In this document: positions 11,653-23,498 of the stretch, piece after piece | Layout: every line of letters starts with the position of its first letter | Numbering within the stretch: the stretch's first letter is position 1 | Origin: Scedosporium boydii | Lineage: Eukaryota; Ascomycota; Sordariomycetes; Microascales; Microascaceae | Length of the DNA: 64,000 nt | Reading direction: 5' to 3' | NCBI GenBank assembly: GCA_002221725.1 | Contig: NJFT01000024.1 | Coordinates: forward strand, 124,001 to 188,000 | Made by a program: the position numbers and the translations under genes | The notes under the pieces: generated by a model | Told to the model about the DNA's origin: nothing | What the model saw: the letters and a program-made list of their open reading frames with translations, nothing else | Database searches by the model: none

Positions 11653-14156
11653 TGTGGATGAATACGAAGGTCTTGAGGATTGTTACACCTTCAATGTTGA
11701 AGTTTCCTGTAATTGATTGATCGCCGATAGGAAGGGAAAAAAAAAGTTTTGGGAGGTCGGTGTAGTGGGGTGCCACGGCAGAATTTTTTTTTCTGCCAAA
11801 GGCGGAAAAGGTGGGAGGAAAAGCTTACGATTCACCGAAAATTAACAGCCAATGAAGTCACGCTTTCCGTCGGTGAATTCGGTGAGCTCGGTGAATACAT
11901 CAACAACCTCGAATCTCCATAGCCTCGACCCATCTTCGCCGAATGATTATTTTACGCGCCCTTATTTCGTCGAATTGTGGATTTCATGTTGTAAGAGAAA
12001 TTATAACACTACATGGTGTCTTTTGCATATCCATCGGCTCTTGTCTATTTTATTCTCGGCCACAGCCGGCTGGATTTGAGTTGAGCTTGACGCGCCATGA
12101 CAGGCTCGCTGCCCCTCGTTGTGCCCCTCGGCACACAAATTAGACCCCCACCGACATCACCCAATGACGAGATAGACCTCATTCGTAACTTGCGAAATTC
12201 CAAGGCTTGACGTGACATGTGGCAAGAGGGTACTTGGCAGTATGTACAGGACGAGGGGATAGAACCTATCACGAAGCATCGAGAATGCGAAGTAGGTCCA
12301 CGATCGAAAAGGCGGTGCGGGTTATTGCAGCCTCCTTCGTACATATTCGGAGGCTGCGTTGCAAGTGCTGGTGGTTGGTCTATCTCCACTACACAGCCAA
12401 GGACAAAAAAGGAAAAGGACTTGATCCACGGTGGATGGGGCAGTCGCGTTGCTAGCTTGGCAGAAATCGAGTTGGAGCTTTACCATTGCGGGGAAGATGT
12501 GCCACGATCTTATCCAAGCAAGCCCGAAGGCTGGATCAGTTGGGATCTCAAGTGAGTCAAGTTCGTGCTTTATTCCCAGACCGAAAGACCTGAGTTTCTG
12601 GTTCCGAAGGGGCCTTGTCGACATATCCCAGTGACGACAGTATACAGACGAAATGAACGGGTTATGTCGTGTTTAATAGTTTGCAGCAACTTCGGAAAAT
12701 GGAGACTAATGAGACGCAAGAAATAACAGACGCGCTGTTCCCAACGGCTGGGATCCCTGCGTTGTTTTACGTCTGGAGCAGTTGCTGCCGTATAAGGTGG
12801 TATCAGAAACGAGTGGAGACGTGGATGGGCAGTCTTTGCTGTATATTACTTGCTGCCAAAAAAGCGTGGCTGTATTACCCCATTTATTAGGCGTGTCCGC
12901 GACGATACTTCGACGGATGAAGTATGGAACAAGGTCCCTTTTGCACATCTTGTGCAGTAGCTAGATGGGTACAAGACGCGAAAATTCTTTCATCGATGGA
13001 CTCTCTGGTTTCTTGGGAAAGGACCCTATTGAGGAGGAGACCAGTTTCGGGACAGCAAGAGGACGGCAGAAACCAACGGGAGCATCCAATGGCCCAAGTC
13101 ATGACCGGTCAGTTTGCTCGAGATCGAATCAATGGATTAAGAATGAAGGAGACAAGCAGCATGAATTTCACAAGAGAATGACGACGTCATGGTTTGAATA
13201 GAGCACAATTACTGAGGTACGAAGTACTTCATCCTCCAGTGGTCAACGCATTGTAATGCGACCCGCTAATCGGCACCAACCCTTCTATAACCCAGTAAGA
13301 AATCTGTGCTCCAGGCATTGAGTGGTGGTCGGCTCCAGGCTTGACACGGTCCCTTTAGAGTTTCGATTGGGTGAAATTGGTGTACCCAGCAGCGGCATAG
13401 GGCAGGTGCAGCGCTATACAATAGGCACAATGCCCCCGATGCAGCACTGCAGCACTGGAGCAATCTACTGGTAATGAACATTTTACACGCCAACGCCAAC
13501 GCGTGCCCACGGACGAGGGAAAATCGCGTCTCAGGCGGAGCCAGCAGAAACACGACCACGACCACGACTCCTCGTTTAAAGCCACTCGCCCTCCCCTCCC
13601 TACCAAAATAAGCTCCTCCCAAAATCCCACACACACACGTCTCCAACGTTTTGTCTGCGGTCTCCTTGAACGGCCTCCCGAAAACAGACCCGGTCCGGCC
13701 TTGGTCTTTCTTTTTCTTCGTTTCTAGTTTCTTACAAGCTTCCAGAACATCGAGATCGTGATCTCTGGTATCAGTGTCGGCCATCCTACAGCATCCTCGC
13801 CTCGACGTCCTCACCTCCCCCTCCACGCATCGTGATTATAGGGCTTGAAAACTGTACCGGTGCATATTCGCCCTTCGCATCGTGGTGAATTTACGTGAAG
13901 GTGCAATTCCCGTGGGTTTTGAAGAGGCAGTGCGTGTTCAAATATCTCGAAGAAGTGCAACTTAGTGCAAGTTAAGGCGGGAAAGTACGCGCCAGACGCG
14001 CCCGGGAAATCTTCCCATTAAAACCCACACACGCCTGTTACAGTCTTTTCAGACCTGGATACGGGCGCTTTCAGTACTCCTCTGAACTGTCTCGCGTGTT
14101 TATTCTCGCACTCTCTGTCACACCTCCCATTTTGACATGACCTTCTCGACGTTATA
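11653..14156. other. 2.5-kb intergenic region, no gene recognised
   Basis: It separates the divergent L1-domain and FHA genes. Several ORFs of 60-190 codons occur on both strands but none shows recognisable motifs, a signal peptide or consistent splicing. A GTACGAAGTAC palindrome lies at 13217-13227. A TC/CA-rich stretch at 13560-13640 lies upstream of the FHA gene and may belong to its promoter or 5' UTR. Confidence 0.5.
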
Positions 14157-15845
14157 ATGGACTCCTCTCCGCAATCTAAACACACCGAGCCGACGCTGCC
14201 TCCCCCGGCAGCCGGCACCAAGCGTCCGGCCCCGACCTTGCTGCCACCCTTCGAACCTCTCTCTTCTTCTCCCGGTCTCCCTCGTCCAGCTAAACGCCAA
14301 GCACGCGCAGGTTCGATCGGAAGCAGTGCATATCTGAAGTACCCAACTCCGATCCCCACTTCCAGCACCGGCATCCTCTCCTCGTCCCCGCCGGGGGTCG
14401 GCCGGAGAACAGCGACGCTCACTCGGTCCCAATCGTCCGTTTCGGAACGCGCCCCTCTGTCGGCAGTACCTTCTATCGTGCTCAATGGCAACGGCGAGAC
14501 CCTCCTGATGGGTCGATCCAGCAACTCGTCTAACTACCAGCTATCTGCGAACCGGCTCGTATCGAGAGTACACGTCAAGGCCAGATATATTCCAGCATCC
14601 TCTCCACTCGAGCCCAACAAGATTGAGATTGTGTGCAATGGGTGGAACGGACTCAAGCTCCACTGCCAGGGACGTACATACGAGCTCTACAAGGGCGATT
14701 CGTTCACGTCAGAGACCGAGGGTACGGAAATGATGCTGGATGTCCAAGACGCGCGTGTCATGATTCAGTGGCCCAAGAGGGACACGCCATCAAATCTCTC
14801 CGACGCTTCGTGGGATGACTCTCCCCGGTCTCGTGTTGGTCCTGGCAGCGCACTGCAGTCGAGCCCTCTCCGGCGGTCGACGCGGATCGAATCTCCAGAG
14901 TCGCCAACACCAGCTACCACTAACTTGGCTAGCTCGAGGAGATTACAGATGTTGCTCCCTAACGAAAGGGATGACGACGGAAGCGGTGACAACGTTGAAA
15001 TCTACGTAGATCCCAGCGGTGACGAGGGTGAGAGGGTCCAGCAGTCGATAGAAACCGGGATGGATCCCAACTTGAGCCACACCACTGAAATGACCCAATC
15101 GTTCTCGTCGGATCTTAGCGACCCCGAGGAGGACGAGGAGAATGATCCTGATGAGGAAAACGACCCAATCGTGCATTCTTTCGGACCGTTCGGTGCAAAC
15201 CTCTCGAAGCGCCTCGCCTCCATCACCGCCTCGTCTCCTAAAGTGAATAGGTCGCCCAAGCGCTCAAAACTACCAACCTTGCGTGAGCAGCGTGACTCGG
15301 CCCCTAGCAGTCCTCCGTTGAAGTGCGAAAAAGATCGGTCAGTAACAGTTTCGGCAGAGCCGGAGGAGGATGAATACTCGAACCCTGTTGTCTCCAACCA
15401 CGTCATCAATCAGCTCGCCTACTCGCGTCTTTCATCAACCCCGCTGTCCACTATTATGCACAACCTGCCTAGTGAGGAACAGAAGAACATCACCAAGGTC
15501 CAGCTGCAGAAGTTGATCGAGTCGACGGTGTGCATCGGCATCATCGAACGCCAGGGCAAGGATGCAGCGGGTAAGCCGCTAGAGAGCGAGTACTATTATG
15601 TTCCTGAGAAGGATACGGACGAGCAGAGGCGAACTGCGGTCGTTGATGGCCTCAGGAAGCCAAGCTTGCGCGCCTGTCGAAAACAACACAAGGTAAGAAC
15701 AGTCGGCCCGCGTCTCCCATTTCATTGCCACTTCAATGCCCCATATTTCTTGCGTCTTGGACTCGTATACGGCTTTTTGGTTCTTGGTGGCTGACATCTA
15801 AAAACTCTCCAGCAATACTACTGGAAGCGACCGAAGACCCCGTAA
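14157..15845 (+). CDS. FHA-domain protein, TOS4/PLM2-like
   Basis: This is a nuclear FHA-domain protein resembling the fungal Tos4/Plm2 group, which acts in G1/S transcription and the DNA-damage response. The model is join(14157..15692,15813..15845), 522 aa. The FHA domain covers about residues 106-203, with the phosphothreonine-binding signatures GRSS (119-122), SRVH (136-139) and NGWNG (161-165). Before it lies a Pro/Ser-rich region with KR-rich motifs that may be a nuclear localisation signal. After it come acidic tracts (EEDEENDPDEEND) and many SP sites, likely CDK targets. The conserved C-terminal block after residue 430 ends in exon 2, which adds only QYYWKRPKTP. The intron has GTAAGA and CTCCAG borders. 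Without splicing the frame would run on into unrelated residues. The domain is certain; assignment to Tos4/Plm2 is from overall architecture. Confidence 0.85.
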
Positions 15846-17942
15846 GGGTTATCACTAGTATGATGAGAAAAAGAAGACCCAGTTTAAGGATCCAGATCCC
15901 AAACGTTACTACCGGTGACCAACCTCTGGTCTCCAAGTTTTTTCCTGTAAATCTTTTACCGTTCTCTGTTCTTGTTCATTGTGTTTGTTTGCAGCCAAAA
16001 CATACCCTCGGTCGGTTACCTTGTTTGTTGGTGTTGGCTAATAGAAACCGGATCAAATCCGCTTTCCCCCCCTCTTCCCTTCTTTTTCACTTTTGTTACT
16101 CTACTCCACGTCATCATCGTCGTCGTCATCATCATGTTTGTACGCCGGGCCATGGTGCAGATTGTGTCGGGGATGGGAAGTACCCAAAATACGGAGGGAA
16201 TTTTTGATGATTCGGAACGAATTTTGTTGTACTGAATTCAGGAGGGAGGAGCATAGCGCCAGGCGTCAGCTTTCATATGAATTTTACTTTCAGACAAATA
16301 TTCCTTTAGAAAGTTGGAGTGTTTTGTTCATCATTAGGTGTTGGAAACAGTCTCGACGTGGGAATGATTATCGAGTCATGCGCTCACAATGATGGCGGCT
16401 GAAAGTCAAATACATATTTCAATGAGCAACAAGTATTGACTTGCTCAGGTCAATCTTCTAGAGGCGTCTCGAAGGGTAGCATCTTGTAGTCTAAGTTCTG
16501 TGTACCTCTTCGTGTAACATCCAGACGATTATGTATAGTGGGCACGCGATCGTCCCGTGAAAAAGTAGGAGATGGCCGAGCAATGACAGAAGACAAGCCT
16601 GAGATGTGCATTAAGAAACGCTCAGCTGTCTGGGGAAAGGGGAGAGTAGCCGATCAATCGGATCATTTCTTTGGAGCCCCTTTCACTAAATGCTCCCATT
16701 CTGCAGCGCTCTTGACGACACAGAGGAACCAGCTGAGCATTTGCAGGGCCAGCTGCACAGCCTGAGAGAACAGCGGTTTAGCGATGATCTGATGGCTTCA
16801 CGAGCATCAACCTTTTGGAGCAGATCTCGTACGGCCCCTAGCGGGCACAGACTAAGACCATCTTGGCCGTCCATACGAGGGGGAGCTTGGGAGTGGTTCA
16901 AGCCTAATTAGGCAAGGTCATTCGCATTAACTGTTGAGAGTGTGGTGGCGAGATATCTCGCGCTCCCAAGGTATCGGACTCATGCGAGGACTGCCGAATC
17001 GTACCAGCAAAAACGCAAGGGTTCCCCGGATTTTTGCGGAGGCGAATGTCTGTCGAGGTAGTTTACTGATCCATCCATCACAAGAAGGGACATCAGCTCA
17101 AACCATTTATCGGGAGTGTTGAGGCAGAGGACAATGCGTGATGAGCTTCGTTCCAATTCGAGAAGTGACTCAATTGACGTGAACCAAAAAAGTCGCCGAA
17201 GAGGCTAAACATGCACTTCACCATAGTCTTAGCGTGAGTCGAGTCGGGTGGCGTGAGCCTGACGAAGCTGCTAGAGCCATTCCCGTGCTCTAGTCAGAGC
17301 AGCCGCCTATCTCAAGCTTCCCCTCCCTTTTCTTGTCTGGGAGCCGCTGAGTGGTGTGGTCCAAAGGCGTGGCATTGGACGGAGCGACTTGGCGCAGAAC
17401 CGTCCTACGGGCGCGTGTGGATCCGGCTGCATATTTTGGGACTTTCACCCGATTCGGAAGTGGATACGAGACGCCGGCGATTCGGAGAGATACGGCGGTC
17501 CCGGAGATCCGGCGAGGGATAAAATGGACTTGCGAGCTGGGAGGATGCAAGGGTGCGACGAAATATTGGTGAGGGACATATTGGGAAGGGGCCATTGGCC
17601 AGTTGGAAGAAGCTTACGAGATAAGGCATCATGATTGCAATTGTAATCAAGTGTCAAAATGTCAAGATTAAGCCTCACCGATGTAGCTTGGTACCACCCG
17701 GACGTCATGATGGAGGGTGGCGGGTGGGATGCTACTGCTCTTGCTATTGCTTGAAAGATATATCTACGCTAGGCACCCCCCATCATAAAACATACCCCTT
17801 GAATCTCTCACAATTCATCAAACAAGACAAAATACAAACAAACCACTCGTTATACTCTAAATCAACCTCAAATCAACCTCATATCAACAACTTCAACAAC
17901 CTCTTCTCATCAGAAGATACCACATCCAACCTACAAAAAACA
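15846..17942. other. Intergenic, no gene recognised
   Basis: It includes the 3' flank of the FHA gene and the upstream region of the small gene at 17943. ORFs of up to about 160 codons near 15.7-16.2 kb and around 17.3-17.7 kb are overlapping shadows without motifs. Just before 17943 the DNA is A/C-rich with repeated ATCAACCTC, typical of a fungal 5' UTR. Confidence 0.5.
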
Positions 17943-18251
17943 ATGACATCAACCACACAAAGAATCACCCAACCACCACAGAACAAACCGCCTCGGGTAT
18001 CCACACCCAAGCTCGGCAGGAACAAATCCAACAAACACAAAGCCAAATCGCCCTCGCAGACCCCTCCTCCGCGCACCGATGGTGCCGCCCACGCCGAGCA
18101 GACGACGAGGGAATGGCAGCCCACGTTCACTCGCAGGGAAAGCTGGACCCTCGAAGACAGAAAACGGCTCATGCAAATGATAGGCATCAGGGAGGAGGAT
18201 ATGCCAAAGGGGAAAAAGAAGAACGGCAAGAACGGGAAGAATGCCCACTGA
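17943..18251 (+). CDS. Small basic protein of unknown function
   Basis: This is a 102-aa single-exon ORF beginning MTSTTQRITQPP. I chose this ATG because it follows an AC-rich leader (CAACAATG-like context, AAACAATGACA); the frame is open for another 100 codons upstream, but that part is Cys/His-rich and does not look like protein. The product is basic, with a Lys/Asn-rich end (KGKKKNGKNGKN) and a central block WQPTFTRRESWTLEDRKRLM. A W-x-F/x-RR-x-SW-x-ED pattern of this kind is, from memory, seen in small uncharacterised ascomycete proteins. No signal peptide or membrane segment is present. Function is unknown. Confidence 0.55.
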   Translation: MTSTTQRITQPPQNKPPRVSTPKLGRNKSNKHKAKSPSQTPPPRTDGAAHAEQTTREWQPTFTRRESWTLEDRKRLMQMIGIREEDMPKGKKKNGKNGKNAH

Positions 18252-19311
18252 AACCGCTATCCCTCCATTTGAAGGGGGGCAGTTGACGACATGACGACGC
18301 CGAGGGTAGAAGTTTCGTCACTACCCGTCTTTTCCACCCCTTCCCTTTGCCATATTTTACGCTTAATCGAATATTATACAGCGTAGAGGGATGGGGCGAG
18401 CATCACCTGTTTGAGCGAGGCGGGGCGGGGTATTTCGAACGTGACACAGCGCCAAATCGGATGCTCCGAACCACAAACAATGAAAGAAACACAAAATAAT
18501 ACGGACACGGAAAAAACGGGAAACGGAACACCGGCGAACTGGCTGATTCAATTTTATTTTTATTTTTATTTTTTTTTTCCAGTTTCGAAACGGAAGTCGA
18601 AATGTTAACAGAACTTGCGCCGTCGATTCATGGTATTTCGAAATTGTACATGTTTTATGGGCACTGGGACTGACTGGAATTCAATTGGGAAATTGGGCAT
18701 GGATTTTACGTTTAGCAAGAAACCACGAGCATCAAGAGATTGGTTGTTCCGGTCTCGCTTTCAATTATCGGGCTTTTTATTTTTATCCAAATTATTTTCA
18801 TCTTCATGTTTTATCCTTAGTCTATCCTTCTCACCTCAGTCCTACATACCTGTGCTTTTGATACAGTTTACAGTTATTCGTTACTATGATACTTTGTCGT
18901 GTACGATTCGGAAGACTTCGTTTACACATCATTCGGGACCGGAGGTATTAGCACATTCAATGGATCCATCTTGCCTGCTGAAGTGGCATAATACACCCGA
19001 CGACTTGAATTCCTCATCTGTCACCAAGTCACTTGCAATCTCATTAATGTTGGTGAACATGAAATGCTTCGTAGAATCAATGCATTGGCGGATAAGGATA
19101 TCCACGTAGTTTCCCCCAACCGTTCCAGTTTCCGATTCCCATTCCCAAAACGCCAGAGCAGAGTAGAGCAGGGGTCTCCAAGTCCTTCCCAAGTCCCAGC
19201 TTAATACCTACCTAAAGTTACACACCCAGTTCCGTTCCCAGTCCGAGTACCCGAAATGCCTTCCCATAAATCAATCACAGCCTCCCTTCGTCAACCTTCG
19301 ATGAGTGCTGT
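18252..19311. other. Intergenic between convergent genes
   Basis: No gene recognised. It contains T-rich stretches (18550-18580) and the 3' flanks of the small gene and the mitochondrial membrane protein gene. The ORF 18615-19109 is AT-rich and has no recognisable features. Confidence 0.45.
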
Positions 19312-21345
19312 CTACAGGTGACCCTTGCTGCCTTCACCACTTTCTCCTCCTGTTTTAAAATACTCGTTAATGACCGACCCTCCGTACACTAGCCCAGCCA
19401 TGGAACACGCTCCTACCGTCACCCTCCACAACGGTCGAGAGCGCTTCCCCTTCGTCTTTTTGTTACCGTCATAACTAGTGTCGGCATCCGATGTCGCTGC
19501 AATCGAGTTGTACTTCCTGAAGGGAGGAGGTGGCTTAACAACGAAGCCGGATTCCCCTCCTCCAATCGAGAGGTCATGGTCGTAGCTGACGTAGCCGGTC
19601 GGACTCGTAAAATTCCCGATGTTTGGAATTATCGGCTCGCTGCCCATCATGTCGATGGGGTTAACAGCTGGGGCAGGCGAGGTTGTTTTCGCGTCCGCGG
19701 AGGCGGCTCCAGTAGAATCCGGTACTGTGGCGCCCGTCACGCCTCGCAGGAATACCGTACCCGGCTCGGTGGCATCGCGAACCTTACGAAAGACTAATAC
19801 GTCACCGCTACCAGAAATAACTTCATAACCCTGTGCCTGAAGTGGACCGAAGTACGGGAGGAATCGAGCGGGGTGGGTCAATCGCGTCATCGCCTGGGAG
19901 GGGGTCAGGACTTCTTGGTGGTCCGGTGCCACCGAAGCCGCATCAGCAGTAGAAACGCTTCCGGCTTCGGAGTCATAAACGAGAATCTTGTACAGGTTCG
20001 TTTCGCTCGGCGCGGCTGGGGAAGCCGTATTCTCGGAGGCGCTTCTCTCGACCTTGGGTCCTTCACCTTCCGCTTGTAGGTCTGCGGGGGTGGCCGAGGT
20101 ACCTTCATTCGATGATGCGAGAATCAAGGGCTGCGTGTTGAGTTTACCGTAAGATTCTTCGTATATGTCCCTAATCTCCTCGACTAATTCTCGATGGGGT
20201 GTCCGCCGGGTCCCGGCCTGGTTTTCGTCCCCCGGGCTAGATTCTTCCTGGGGACTGGTAGCAGTTGTTTCAGTAGGTGCTCGATTCAAGGCCGGCTCAA
20301 GTCGGCCAGATGACGGCTTCGACTCGGGAAGGTTTTCTTCGCTCCTGAAATTTTCCGTCCAGGATCCTGAGAATTCCTCCGGAAAATCTCTAACGTAGTA
20401 ACCGGTCATCGGCTTAGAAGGCTCGTCTTCGGAAAGTTTGCCGTTTATGTGGTCTTGGATGGCAGGTTCATCGTTGCCGTCACTCTGGAGGACCGCCGTA
20501 GTAGAGGGGTTTTCGTTTGAATCAGCTTCCTTCTTCGAAGGCCGGGGCTTAGTGGAAACTTCTGCTGCCTTTCCAATGTCGGAAACGTTCAGCTCGGGCT
20601 CCCTTGCATCGTGCTCAACATTCGATTCCTTTGCTCGAGAAGTTGGGATTTCATCTACACGCTTCGGCACTTTCTTGTTCGTCACCGGGTCGATATAATA
20701 ATCGCTCGAGGCCCCGCCATTCGTCGCCGTTGAGTTCACATATCCAGTGTCCTTGGCGGTCGATATCGGTATCTTCGTTGATGTCAAGGACTTCCCAGGG
20801 GTTGGCTCGTCTCCCTTCGCGCTATATATAACATGGTCCCGTGGGATTTCTGAATTCGTGCGACTTGCCGATCTATGTACTCGGAAGGGATTGTGGTGAT
20901 AGTCCCAGTATCCGGAAGACGGCGTGGTGCGGCACCAGCCGTCCGAAGCATTATCCTTCGTCGACGACCGCTTCGAGTTATTGTTGTGAGACCCCACAGC
21001 AGAGCTGGCTTCAAGCTCATGCGCCCACTTTTCAAAGCGAAGGATTTGGCGCATCAAGCCGGGCAAAACGAAGCGGTCATCGGGCCAGAGGCGAGGGTGC
21101 GGAAATTCGTCGTGGAGTCTTGAGAATCTCTGCCATATCGCACGACGCCGACGCAAATGATCCCGTACTTCGTCTGGGTCCCAACGCGGAGACCACCGGA
21201 GGCGAAAATATCGAGCTTGAGATCGATTGTGGATCAATCTAGGGACTCTCTCTACTGGACGAGAGGCTCGAGATTTGGTGATGAGAAGACATGTTGATCT
21301 GAGTGCTTGCGCTTGCGGCGCCGAACATGGCGACGAGGCAAGCAT
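19312..21345 (-). CDS. Probable mitochondrial membrane protein, Ser/Thr-rich, unknown function
   Basis: This is a single-exon 677-aa protein that I do not recognise as a named family. The first 50 residues are rich in Arg, Ser and Ala with almost no acidic residues, as in a mitochondrial presequence. Residues 50-110 (RLRWSPRWDPDEVRDHLRRRR onward, RFVLPGLMRQILRFEKWAHELE) look structured and conserved. A long low-complexity Ser/Thr/Glu/Pro region follows. A second compact block near residues 490-545 contains TRLTHPARFLPYFGPLQAQG and VLVFRKV. One hydrophobic segment near 638-658 (VTVGACSMAGLVYGGSVI) is preceded by KGKRSRP and followed by a short tail. The layout suggests an inner-membrane protein, which is inference. 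Its start at 21345 is the first ATG of the frame. Confidence 0.7.
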   Translation of the reverse strand: MLASSPCSAPQAQALRSTCLLITKSRASRPVERVPRLIHNRSQARYFRLRWSPRWDPDEVRDHLRRRRAIWQRFSRLHDEFPHPRLWPDDRFVLPGLMRQILRFEKWAHELEASSAVGSHNNNSKRSSTKDNASDGWCRTTPSSGYWDYHHNPFRVHRSASRTNSEIPRDHVIYSAKGDEPTPGKSLTSTKIPISTAKDTGYVNSTATNGGASSDYYIDPVTNKKVPKRVDEIPTSRAKESNVEHDAREPELNVSDIGKAAEVSTKPRPSKKEADSNENPSTTAVLQSDGNDEPAIQDHINGKLSEDEPSKPMTGYYVRDFPEEFSGSWTENFRSEENLPESKPSSGRLEPALNRAPTETTATSPQEESSPGDENQAGTRRTPHRELVEEIRDIYEESYGKLNTQPLILASSNEGTSATPADLQAEGEGPKVERSASENTASPAAPSETNLYKILVYDSEAGSVSTADAASVAPDHQEVLTPSQAMTRLTHPARFLPYFGPLQAQGYEVISGSGDVLVFRKVRDATEPGTVFLRGVTGATVPDSTGAASADAKTTSPAPAVNPIDMMGSEPIIPNIGNFTSPTGYVSYDHDLSIGGGESGFVVKPPPPFRKYNSIAATSDADTSYDGNKKTKGKRSRPLWRVTVGACSMAGLVYGGSVINEYFKTGGESGEGSKGHL

Positions 21346-23498
21346 CCTAACGATAGGAAAATTAGCTACAGCATACTATCTGTGCTGTGCACCGATGACA
21401 CGACGCGACTTTGATCTCGTGTCGTATAATATTGGCGAGGACGTAGAAATCGATCGGACAGGACCGAGTTTGAGATACAAGGTTCTCCTTGACCCTACAA
21501 ACAAGATTCCAGAGCAGGCGGTTTCGAGCCTGTAGATAGGACACGCGACGGGGTCCCACAAGGAGATGGTGCCAGAGACAAGAGAAGCTGAACTGATTGT
21601 CGAGTTAAAAAACCGATCGTAGTTAGCTAGCTCGCGATGGAACCACGTTAAGAGATGCGGGTATGTTTAAGAAGTAGGCAGAGTGAACGCGGAGTTCGAT
21701 GAGACGTCAGGTGGCAACTCGAACGGCGAGTTGTTGGCCTAGGGAAGCGAGTGGTCGTTAGGAAATAAGTTTGGAGCTAAAAACCAAAGCTCCAGCGACA
21801 GCCCCTTTGTTCTCAAACTATCCTGGTGGTACCTGTAGGGCCGTCGGATGAGAGGACCTTAAGGGCAAAAATGTTTGGCCCTCGAATGGGAGAATGGAAA
21901 CGCTATGCAAACTGGGTGATGATAGACGGTGATGGATGGTAAGTGATGAACGACTGGCCAAATAAATGGGTGATTGGGGTTCCCAAAGATTCCACTGCCG
22001 TTTGTTAAACCTGCGTCGGTCAGGGTGGTCTAGATATAGATTGCGGGGTAGGACGACTAGGATCAAGCCAACGGCGACACAAAGCGCGGATTGATTGATT
22101 GATCATTGATGTGACAAGAAATCAATCGGAGCCCAAGGCGACAGGTGGTACGGCTCTCGACCCTCTACTCGCACACTACATCAGTTAACTTCCAAATTTG
22201 ACTCGAACCTAACGTTAGACTAAAACGGAGTGGTCACTCAAAGGTATATATAGTGTACATGTGGATTGGTGTGATATCGCCATCAGCAGTATTGGAACAT
22301 TGGACTCGACACCAGAGTTCGGTTCCGCATCAAAACACCCCAGCGTGCATGCGGAGAAGGGGAGGTCAGCCCGCTTTTCCCCGGTGGCCCAGTAGCATCC
22401 ACGGACGTTACTGGAACAGGTCAAGCACATGAATTGATTCCTCGAGTCGTAGTTGTAGCAGCTGAGGAGCTCAACATGCAGAGTCCTCCTGCGAATTCTA
22501 GATGAGACTTGGGATGGGAGAGATTTGGCGGGGAAGGCGAGACCCAAATCGACCCAGCAAGAGACTCAACCAGGATCAATGACGTAATAGGCTGACTAAG
22601 ATTCTCAGAACAACCCCACGGCATTTTTGCCCACACAAGCTCCAAGTCCGGACCCCCAAGTTAACATTGATCAATTGATTTCTGCGTTGCTGCTGGCTGT
22701 TGCGAAGCGTGGGCTGGGCTGTGTGGGCTGTGCTCGACTGTCCTCACCGATGACTCCCATCGGCCAGTGCTCCAGTGCTCCAGGGCATTGAAGAACCCAC
22801 TGATCACTCAAACGAGGCAATCAATTTAATCCCCTATGGCGTAAATTTCGTCTGGTGTCGTTTGCAGTAGAGTCGTAGAATGCTGCTGGAAAGTGTAAAA
22901 AGTCCTTTGTCACACCGAAGACAATCCAATCAGTAAAATCAATCGACAGGATGTGTGCGAGGAGCTGGGGAGAAAACCGCAAATTTTGGGTGAGCTGCTT
23001 TTACGTCAAGGACACCTACACCTAGATATCTCAGTGTCGTCGTTCGAACAGGAGATAAATTCTCCTTTCTTTTTTCTTTTCTTTCCTTTCCCCAATCTCG
23101 TCTTGGTAGAACACTATTCCTTCGCCGGGTTATTGTCTCAACGATTCTCAGTTCATCAAAAGTCAGGCCCAATTCCGCCCTATTTTTGCGGTTTAAATTT
23201 CAATCTTCGTTACTTTCTATGGAGCTTCTCCTTGCGCCTGTGATAAGCAGGAATGCCCCACCAACCGAACTATTAAGCTCTTGCTGTCTCATCTAGATTC
23301 CCCTCCTGTCCCCTTCAGAACACACCAACGCAACACGTTCCCTGCGTGACATTGAGAGCTCGGAAACAGTTCCAAAATAACAGGCGATTTCAGGACCACA
23401 AAGCGCCGTGTGTGTTTCTGGCGCAAGAAACCGAAGCCTGTCGGCCGCCACGCAAAGCTTACGCCTACTCTGAAATCGGGCGCGCTCTTCATAATTTC
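21346..23498. other. 2.1-kb divergent intergenic region
   Basis: It separates the mitochondrial protein gene (-) from the listerin gene (+). No convincing ORF was found. It contains ATTGATTGATCATTGATG and GATCAATTGATT-like short repeats (22090-22110, 22668-22680) and a pyrimidine-rich stretch at 23060-23095. Confidence 0.5.

Noticed and set aside
13266..13826. 186-codon minus-strand ORF upstream of the FHA gene
   Set aside because: Its composition (Val runs, many Cys, no motif) and position in the likely promoter make it a chance ORF.
23346..23498. N-terminal extension of listerin from an upstream ATG at 23346
   Set aside because: The extra 51 residues do not look like the family start; the Met-Met-Ser-Arg start at 23499 fits better.
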